From Flavobacteriales bacterium (GTDB lineage: Bacteria > Bacteroidota > Bacteroidia > Flavobacteriales_F > PHOS-HE28), in contig JADKCV010000055.1 in the NCBI GenBank assembly GCA_016718655.1, forward strand, positions 1 to 21,238: a stretch of DNA of 21,238 nucleotides, written 5' to 3'. Both the position numbers and the translations under genes were made by a program. This document shows positions 15,799 to 21,238 of this stretch, one piece after another. The notes under the pieces were generated by a model, which worked only from the letters and a program-made list of their open reading frames with translations, was not told the origin of the DNA and did no database searches. Position 1 is the first letter of the stretch; each line of letters begins with the position of its first letter.

Positions 15799-15827
15799 AA
15801 ACACCGGCTGCGACCCCTTCGGGGTCG
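15799..15827 (+). repeat. REP class A, copy 3, upstream of the transposase
   Basis: AAACACCGGCTG then CGACCCCTTCGGGGTCG, inverted relative to the class A copy on the other side of the RAYT gene. It lies 31 bp upstream of the RAYT start. Confidence 0.85.
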
Positions 15828-15849
15828 ATGTTGCACGGGGCATCCTCGA

Positions 15850-15884
15850 GCTAGATGCTGTGACCCCTCCGGAGTCATTCTAAG
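15850..15884 (+). repeat. REP class B, copy 3
   Basis: GCTAGATGCTG, then TGACCCCTCCGGAGTCA (15861-15877), then TTCTAAG. The arm keeps pairing through a paired change (GGAGTCA opposite TGACCCC with one wobble or mismatch). Spacing to class A copy 3 matches the A-B pair at 15101-15189. Confidence 0.8.
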
Positions 15885-15901
15885 CATCCGCTAACTCTCC
15901 C

Positions 15902-15909
15902 TTCCTTTG
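15902..15909 (+). promoter_or_regulatory. Putative -7 element of kdnB
   Basis: TTCCTTTG, one mismatch to TAnnTTTG, is followed by GCAC as in the kdnA promoter. It predicts a leader of about 85 nt and suggests kdnB has its own promoter despite the insertions before it. Confidence 0.4.
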
Positions 15910-15965
15910 CACCACACCTCGGTCGTTGATCATCATCTCATCATCTGATCGACCGATCTTCCACC

Positions 15966-15985
15966 TCCGCCAAGGCTATGGCGGA
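15966..15985 (+). repeat. Hairpin in the kdnB leader
   Basis: TCCGCCA and TGGCGGA form a perfect 7-bp stem around AGGCTA, ending 14 nt before the kdnB ATG, so it could affect translation. It may be a further short palindromic repeat type. Confidence 0.5.
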
Positions 15986-15999
15986 AACATCCGATCCTC

Positions 16000-17121
16000 A
16001 TGAACCTCTTCCGCAATTTCAAGTCCGTCACCAAGACCTGCTACGGCCGGGGCAGCTTCGGCAAGTTCGGCGAGATCCTCGAACCACACCGCAACGCCGC
16101 CCCGGGTCAAGCCCGGGGTGGGTTCATGGTCTTCCTGGTGGACCACTACTTCCAAGGCAACGAGGCTTTCCTGTCCCGCATCCCGAAGCAGGCAGGTGAC
16201 GAGATCATCTTCTGCAGCACCGCCAAGGAACCCACCACTGAACAGATCGACGGCCTGCGCGACGACATCCTCGCACGTCGCGGCTTGCCTGCGGGACTCG
16301 TCGGCATCGGCGGTGGCAACGTGATGGACGTGGCGAAGGCGCTCTCGCTGATGCTCACCAACGAAGGCAGCAGCGTGCAGTACCAAGGCCTCAACCTGAT
16401 CAAGAAGCCCGGCATCTACCACTGCGGCGTGCCCACCATCAGCGGCACCGGCGCGGAGGTGAGCATGACGGCCGTGCTCACCGGTCCCGTGAAGAAGCTC
16501 GGCCTGAAGTGCGACTGGACCGTGTTCGACCAGATCGTGCTGGACCCGGACCTCATCGCTAGCGTGCCCAACGACCAGTGGTTCTACACCGGCATGGACA
16601 CCTACATCCACAGCGTGGAGGCCATCACCGGCACCAAGAAGAACACCTTCGCCGAGGCCTACAGCGAGAAGAGCCTGGAGATGTGCCGCGAGGTCTACCT
16701 CCGCATGGACCGCAGCAACTCCAAAAGCGACGAGTTCCTGATGGTGGCCAGCTACATGGGCGGCCTCAGCCTCACCTACAGCGAGGTGGGCGTGTGCCAT
16801 GCGCTGAGCTACGGCCTGGGCAAGGTGCTGGAGATGCACCACTGTTTCGCGAACTGCGTGGCCTTCAATCAGCTCGAGGACGTCTATGGCGACTACGTCC
16901 AAGAGTTCAAGGGCATGGTGAAGCACAACAAGGTCAACATCCCCCAAGGCCTCGCGAAGGACTGGAGCGAGGAGACCATCAGCGCCATGGCCGAAGTGGC
17001 CTACAACCTGCCGCACATGTGGGACCACGCCTTCGGCCCCGACTGGCAACAGGTGCTGGACAGGGAGCGGATCAAGGGGTGGTACAGAAGGATGAGGTCG
17101 ACAGGATCGGCGAATGGATGA
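16000..17121 (+). CDS. kdnB: Kdo 8-oxidase KdnB (iron-containing alcohol dehydrogenase family)
   Basis: The protein has 373 residues, family length. It matches KdnB, 3-deoxy-manno-octulosonate 8-oxidase: FGKFGEILEPH, EPTTEQIDGL, GIGGGNVMDVAKALSLML (NAD site near residue 102), TNEGSSVQYQGLNLI, PTISGTGAEVSMTAVLTGP and DQWFYTGMDTYIHSVEA. Probable metal ligands include the His of YIHS (near 204), the His of VCHALSYGL (near 267) and the His pair of EMHHC (near 280). It oxidises the C8 hydroxyl of Kdo to an aldehyde for KdnA. Residues about 33-41 (AAPGQARGG) are an apparent insertion relative to relatives, encoded by a CCCCGGG palindrome at 16100-16118. The last ten residues (STGSANG) may reflect a late indel. 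It is transcribed in the same direction as kdnA, 1.56 kb away. Confidence 0.9.
   Translation: MNLFRNFKSVTKTCYGRGSFGKFGEILEPHRNAAPGQARGGFMVFLVDHYFQGNEAFLSRIPKQAGDEIIFCSTAKEPTTEQIDGLRDDILARRGLPAGLVGIGGGNVMDVAKALSLMLTNEGSSVQYQGLNLIKKPGIYHCGVPTISGTGAEVSMTAVLTGPVKKLGLKCDWTVFDQIVLDPDLIASVPNDQWFYTGMDTYIHSVEAITGTKKNTFAEAYSEKSLEMCREVYLRMDRSNSKSDEFLMVASYMGGLSLTYSEVGVCHALSYGLGKVLEMHHCFANCVAFNQLEDVYGDYVQEFKGMVKHNKVNIPQGLAKDWSEETISAMAEVAYNLPHMWDHAFGPDWQQVLDRERIKGWYRRMRSTGSANG
16100..16118. repeat. Palindromic element inside the kdnB coding sequence
   Basis: CCCCGGG (16100-16106) and CCCGGGG (16112-16118) are perfect inverted arms around TCAAG. Translation through it (APGQARG) stays in frame and falls where family members have a short turn between EILEPHRN and GFMVFLVD. 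Confidence 0.6.
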
Positions 17122-17173
17122 CCCGTCGTGGACCGCTCCATCGGGTCGACTCCTCAGGTCACGCCTTTTCTGG

Positions 17174-17515
17174 TCACTTCAGGAAGGCCCCATCCACCAC
17201 AAGCATCCTCACCGGCCCATTCGTCCGCGAGCGATGCGAACTGGAGCCCGTCACTCACGTGGTAGGACATGCCTGCAGCGAGTACGTCCACTGTACCATC
17301 CTCGTGTTCGTTGATCAATTCGCCTTCGAGCACGAAGACCAAGTGACCGAGCGGGCACCAATGGTCGGCGAGGTAGTTGGCTGAATACTCCACCATGCGG
17401 ATGCGGAGGCCTTCGTGCTGAACAATGCGCATGACCGCATGGCCGGTGGTTCCGTTCACCGCGATGGTCGGGAGGCTGGACCAATCGATGGTCTCGAAGG
17501 GGATACGAGGCTCAT
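17174..17515 (-). CDS. DHCW-motif cupin-fold protein, frameshifted at both ends
   Basis: The reconstructed protein has about 113 residues. The core reads IPFETIDWSSLPTI, GLRIRMVEYSANYLADHW, GHLVFVLEGELINEHEDG and AGMSYHVSDG, typical of the small single-domain DHCW cupins. DHWC and GH hold the likely metal-side residues. The family-like end (SSSHRSRTNGPVRMLVVDGAFLK) is in another frame and ends at 17174, implying a shortened G run near 17248. The start MSLV (ATG 17515-17513) joins IPFETIDW only with one added base near 17505. Because of these breaks the cupin appears fused to the preceding DUF5723 protein, but both have their own stop and start 8 nt apart. Function of the family is unknown. 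Confidence 0.8.
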
Positions 17516-17523
17516 GGAGTTGG

Positions 17524-18522
17524 CTAGATGCGGAAGCGAAGAAACCCAGGCTGAGGAGAGGGTAGGGGTTGCGCTGGGAGAAATGAGTGATCATATCGCG
17601 TGAAGCGATCCCTGCCTCCCACGTTCCTGCGCCTGCAATGAACGTGACACCGACCGGGAGTTTGGTGTCCGCGTTCCCGCCGGTCATCAAGCCAGCGCTG
17701 AGTTGCAACCATGGGATTGGGCGCACATCACCACCGAAACCCACGGCCACGGTCCGCAAACTGCCCGGTTGGTCGTTCATCGGTATGATCACGTCCAATC
17801 CCACTTCCACGGTCTCACCGAACAAACGACCCACCCCCAGGCGCGTATTCGTTGGCAAGGGCACCACCCGTTCGCCTCCGGACGACCACTCGAGAAAGCC
17901 GCTGTTCGTGGCGAAATCGTCCAGGCCTTCCACGAAGTTGTAGTTGTCCAATCCATCTGTCGCAAGGTCCACCAATGAACCGTCCGTGGCCTTGAACACA
18001 TTGCCGGTCCATTTGATGGAACCCAGGTTGGTGACCGCCACACCCAGTTTCCATACGTCCGGAATCCTTCGAACGCGAGCTCCGCGGCCACTGGACCGAA
18101 TCGACTCGAGATCCGCGCGTGGTCCCTGATCTGAAAGGCGAATCCACCGGCGTTGGGAGTGGTGAAGGCCGCGCCGACCAACATCACATTGACATCTGCG
18201 ATCGCACCTGCGTTGGTGAAGATCCGTGCGCTGCCTCCTTCGTTCGTGGTGAACCGGAAGTTCGCGTCCAACACCCGATCGCGCATGTCATCTCGTGTCA
18301 ACGCATCGGAGTACAACGAATAACTCCCCTCGGCAACGCCAAAGGCCACTTGCTTGTCCGTATGGCGCCATGTCCACCCCAGGTTCGCAGGATTGATCCC
18401 GATTGCTTGGTAGTCGGTCACGAGGTGGTCGCTGCCGCGCGGCCTGTGGTGTTGAACACGCTCAGCTCCTTTCGCCGGACCGCACTGAGCGGAGCGAGAA
18501 GAGCAATGCTCAGGATCCGCAT
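17524..18522 (-). CDS. DUF5723 family outer-membrane protein, several frameshifts
   Basis: The reconstructed protein has about 330 residues. MRILSIALLAPLSAV is the signal peptide (ATG 18522-18520). LSVFNTTGRAAATT then VTDYQAIGINPANLGW, SLYSDALTRDDMR, GGFAFQIRDHARISSRFG and AELAFEGFRTY are typical of DUF5723, a Bacteroidota barrel-like family related in style to PorV/FadL proteins. LGVAVTNLGSIKWTGNVF, LGVGRLFGETVEVGLDVII, LPVGVTFIAGAG and a terminal GFLRFRI complete it. Frame changes are needed near 18420 (C run), 18050 and 17540 (G run). The ATG follows the neighbour's apparent TAG directly (TAGATG). Location would be the outer membrane; the role is unknown. Confidence 0.82.
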
Positions 18523-19139
18523 CTACTCATTAGGGCGCATCGGTCGTTGCCTTGGGCAACTCCAAGGTACGCTCATCGGAGTTCCGTGCCGAAACTCATT
18601 CAGCCACCTCAACTTCACAGCATGCCGCGGCGGATCATCCGTGCCGTCCGCGTAGAGGTAGGTGGCCCGCACCATCATACCATCCTTGAACGGCACGCGC
18701 GGGTCCAGCTGGTTGTAGAAGCCGGCCATGGATGCATCCCAGTAATAGCCGAACCAGATGCTGTCGCCGACATAGAAGCGTTCATAGGTGCGGTACTCCT
18801 GCTTCTTGGTGTTGGCGGTTCGCACGCGCTCGGTGCCGTAGCTCTGGATCGGGCCTTCAACGACACGCGTTTCGCCGTTCTTGATCGCTTTCATCAGCCG
18901 CCAATGGTCCCAGCTCATCAGTCCAACACCTACGATCGCCATGATGGATCCGAAGATGATGAGGACCTTGGCCATGCTCCAACCATTTCGAAGCGGCGGT
19001 TCCGCCATCGCCCGGTCCTTCGCGCGTCGCACCAACCATAGGATGATCCCGGTAGCGATCACACCGCACTGAGCAGGGCCCACGCTGTGGAGAATGGAGG
19101 CTGTTCTGCGAGGTCGAATGCGGTGCGGTAGTTCATCAT
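18523..19139 (-). CDS. Two-TM membrane protein of unknown function, frameshifted
   Basis: The start MMNYRTAFDLAEQPPFSTAW (ATG 19139) is in one frame and the rest in another after an indel near 19065. TM1 is VIATGIILWLV and TM2 is VLIIFGSIMAIVGVGLMSW, followed by a soluble domain with VVEGPIQSYGTE, YERFYVGDSIWFGYYW, MAGFYNQLDPRVPFKDGM and MVRATYLYADG. This beta-rich domain resembles a recurrent bacterial membrane-protein domain whose strands end in a hydrophobic pair before the C-terminus. The written frame ends at 18523, but a one-base shift near 18617 would give an earlier end (VEVAE, stop about 18596), which looks more natural. The start overlaps the presumed TGA of the upstream gene (TGATG), so the genes are probably coupled. 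Confidence 0.6.
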
Positions 19140-20263
19140 CGTCTCAGCGTCCGTGCGGGTCGAATCCCGCCTACACGCAGCGGCCCGCTCGGCTGAGCGT
19201 TCCAACAACTGTGCACGGGTGGGCCCCGTTCCGGAATCGGTCTTGTTCACACGCACGACCTCCGATAGGTGGACCTGGCCGGTGAAGGCATCGATGACCT
19301 GCACCTGCACTTCGATCTGGCATGTCAACACGTCATCGAACCGAAGGACCTTTCCGGTGAGCACTAACGGGCCCTGATGAGGCGGCCGGCCTCCGCACGT
19401 ACCGGTCATCGTACACACCGCTCATCTGCTTGCGTTGTTGTTCCAGAAGCTCTTCGGTATTATCCCGGTCCACAAGTACGATCAAGGGGTCCTTCAATGC
19501 CAGTATGGCTTGCTTGATGTTGGCGGCAAGTTGGATTCCAAGGGCGCCTGCCGAGAGACACCGGATAGTTCGTTGGTATAAAGTTGCCCGTTGAACAAGG
19601 GCACGTAGGTCAACGGGACCACGGCTTGTTCCCTGCACTGCTCTTGCAAGGACCAAGCGTCCTTGTAGGTGGCATCCTTGGTCACCTGGGTGAACAGCCG
19701 ATGTGCATCGCGCCAGAGTTTCAGACCCATCGCTTCCGTCCTTGCTGGTACCAGGTTCAATGGCGGCGATGCGCTGCACATACGCAGCCTCTTTGAGGTC
19801 GGGGACCATCGCCAGTGCGCGATCCGCCGCGGTCAGCGCATCGTCATAGCGTTCCGATCGCAGGTTCCTTGGCAGATGCCAAAGCGTTCTCAGCGGTGTG
19901 TTCGACCGCTCGCTGCCGGTCAACGGCCAAGGTGGGCGACCAGTAGTTCATCCGATGGCGTAACTGGTGCGTGTGGTATGCCCACCTGTTCAATGAGACG
20001 ATCGCCTGTGCAAGGTCGTTCATCAGGTAGTGTCCGCTGGTTTCGGCCTGCAAACGGTCCGAGATGGCTTGCGCAGTGCGTCATGCCCACGTGTGCTTCG
20101 ACGCTTCGCTCCCTTGCGGGCATAGTGCTCGGAATAGAGCGCATGGGCCTCGCATGACATCCCTTCCTGTTCGTAGATGGCCCTCGCCGTTCCAGCACCT
20201 TCCGTTCCCACCAAAGCAGCGAGCAAGGTCCAGAAGAGGAGGAGCCCGGTGGAGGCGCATCAT
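19140..20263 (-). pseudogene. CsgG-like/TPR-type exported protein, heavily frameshifted
   Basis: Pieces in order on the minus strand are: a signal-like start, MMRLHRAPPL then WTLLAALVGTEGAG (from 20263); AIYEQEGMSCEAHALYSEHY; HYLMNDLAQAIVSLNRWAYH; LRSERYDDALTAADRALAMV with KEAAYVQRIAAIE, a TPR-like helix pair; LKLWRDAHRLFTQVTKDATY; PLTYVPLFNGQLYTNELSGV; IKQAILALKDPLIVLVDRDN with QQRKQMSGVYDD; and LVLTGKVLRFDDVLTCQIEV with VQVIDAFTGQVHLSEVVRV. The 'LVDRDN...LL.EQ...MSGVYD...G..VLTGKV' run is reminiscent of CsgG-type lipoproteins. At least five frame changes are needed within 1.1 kb. This is either poor consensus or a decayed gene. The C-terminal boundary at about 19140 is approximate. Confidence 0.5.
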
Positions 20264-20312
20264 CGTGGGCGGGTCCGCAAAGGTCGTTCCATGGCAGCGT
20301 TCGTGGTGCTCG

Positions 20313-20320
20313 TAAGTTTG
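20313..20320 (+). promoter_or_regulatory. -7 promoter element before the FecCD gene
   Basis: TAAGTTTG is a perfect TAnnTTTG match ending 5 nt before the ATG at 20326, so the message would be leaderless or nearly so unless a later start is used. It lies in the 62-bp gap to the divergent CsgG-like gene. Confidence 0.45.
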
Positions 20321-20325
20321 CCCTG

Positions 20326-21238
20326 ATGCGTGAACCGGCTTCCCGGCCTTTCTGATGTTGTCTTAGTTGTGCGCTGCTCTTTGTGGTAGCCTTGTTATCG
20401 GTACGGTCCTGATAGCACTTGTTGATGTGCTAGCAGCGCTCTTCGATCCGGATGGTCCATCAGTGGGTCACGTATCGTACGCGAGGTTCGGCTTCCGGGC
20501 GCGGTTACGGCACTTGTCGCTGCGGGGCTAAGGCCGTTTGATCCTCATGCAGACCTCTTCCGCAACCCGCTCGCCGGCCCATCGGTCCTCGGTATCAGTT
20601 CAGGGCGAGCCTCTCGGTGGCGTTGTGATGCTGGTCCAACCGTTCTGAGCGTGCCGCCGCATCCCATCGCCATCTGTGGTTTGTACTGCTGCGCGTTCAT
20701 GGGTGAATGGGCGTGCTTCTGCTGGTACTTCTTGTCATCGCCGTATGGGCAATGCCGTTTCACTTGCTCATCATCGGGTTGACGATCGGCCACTCTAGCG
20801 CGCCTATAAAAGCTACGCGCCGGTTCCAGACCGCTTTGAAAAAGCGGTGCGTCCTGTGGGGTATGGGTCTTTCTCGGTGTTGGCAGCTACCGTCTGTTTT
20901 GTTGCTGGTCCCGTGTGTTCGCGTGCTGGTGCCTTCCTGCTGGTAAAGCCGCTTAACGCTTTGCTATTGGGACCCGACCAAGCAGCTTTCACGTTGGGTG
21001 TTTCCGTGCATCGGTCGCGGCGTACGACCAGCGATCATCACCGGTCTATTGGCTGGCACCGTCACGGCGTTCTGTGGACCCATCGCTTTCCTCGGTCTTG
21101 TCACGCCACACATCGCCTGGCACTCTTCCGGGACGCCATCATCATCGGTTGGTGTCGGCGACCGCACTTATTGGCGGTGCGCTGGCCCTCTTTTTCAAGA
21201 GGTTCTGGCGCGGCTCCCACTGGCCAATGGCGCACTTC
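20326..21238 (+). pseudogene. FecCD/BtuC-type iron-siderophore ABC transporter permease, frameshifted, 3' partial
   Basis: Fragments in order are: MREPASRPF (ATG 20326) and AALFDPDGPSVGH; then LFRNPLAGPSVLGISS and LGGVVMLVQPF (about 20545-20650); MGVLLLVLLVIAVW and HLLIIGLTIGHSS (about 20707-20795); VLWGMG and GSFSVLAATVCFVAG (about 20850-20915); KPLNALLLGPDQAAFTLGVS (about 20946-21005); AIITGLLAGTVTAFCGPIAF with LGLVTPHIA (about 21030-21120); and ATALIGGALALF near the end. FRNPLAGPSVLGISSGA, the NALLLG..QA loop and GPIAFLGLV.PHIAR are diagnostic of FecCD permeases, which form the membrane channel of iron-siderophore or B12 importers. Many single-base indels break the frame. The solute-binding protein and ATPase are not in the window. 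Confidence 0.8.

Noticed and set aside
15101..15884. REP palindromes as rho-independent terminators or a CRISPR array
   Set aside because: No T-runs follow, spacing is irregular, orientation alternates, and two head classes plus a RAYT fit REPs better. There are no regular spacers.
15976..17049. Long minus-strand ORF (357 codons) opposite kdnB
   Set aside because: A composition artefact of kdnB codon bias; the opposite strand encodes an unmistakable KdnB.
17154..18041. Apparent fusion of a DUF5723 barrel to a cupin
   Set aside because: Both natural ends (GFLRFRI stop at 17524 and a new ATG at 17515) are present in another frame; the fusion arises from short-run indels.

Overview
The window is bacterial DNA from a member of the Bacteroidota, most likely the order Flavobacteriales. 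Three secreted proteins carry type IX secretion (T9SS) C-terminal sorting domains. The promoters fit the Bacteroidota -7 consensus TAnnTTTG, and starts lack strong Shine-Dalgarno sequences. Typical families of the phylum (DUF5723, DHCW-motif cupin, ASPIC/UnbV with FG-GAP repeats) are present. The bulk is GC-rich; the left edge (1-1600) and a small gene at 14449-14951 look less so. No rRNA, tRNA or CRISPR array was seen.

Layout. (1) 1-1567: an accessory edge with the C-terminal part of a TIR-like NADase-type protein (+) facing a zeta-toxin-like kinase and a small basic upstream partner (-), which look like a toxin-antitoxin pair. (2) 1829-7055: three T9SS cargo proteins and a diheme cytochrome c peroxidase lipoprotein. 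(3) 7340-9233: an internally duplicated unknown protein, a DUF1905/YdeI-type protein, a broken unknown gene and an eIF1/SUI1-like factor. (4) 9345-13134 (-): an outer-membrane beta-barrel and a secreted GH38-type glycosidase, probably one operon. (5) 13236-17121 (+): kdnA and kdnB, the transaminase and oxidase that make 8-amino-3,8-dideoxy-manno-octulosonate (Kdo8N) for lipid A/LPS. They are separated by a small exported protein gene, a structured palindromic element and a REPtron: a RAYT transposase gene flanked by six REP-like palindromes of two classes. (6) 17174-20263 (-): a run of four genes (CsgG-like/TPR protein, two-TM protein, DUF5723 protein, DHCW cupin). (7) 20326-end (+): a FecCD-type iron-siderophore ABC permease, cut by the window end.

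The most distinctive content is the kdnA/kdnB pair interrupted by the REPtron, and an in-frame palindromic insertion inside kdnB. Many genes near both ends, and a few in the middle, need single- or double-base indels to be read through. Most sit in short G or C runs, which suggests uncorrected long-read consensus errors. The three two-base shifts that break the zeta-toxin P-loop are less easily explained this way. I give gene spans as the reconstructed genes and mark the breaks.
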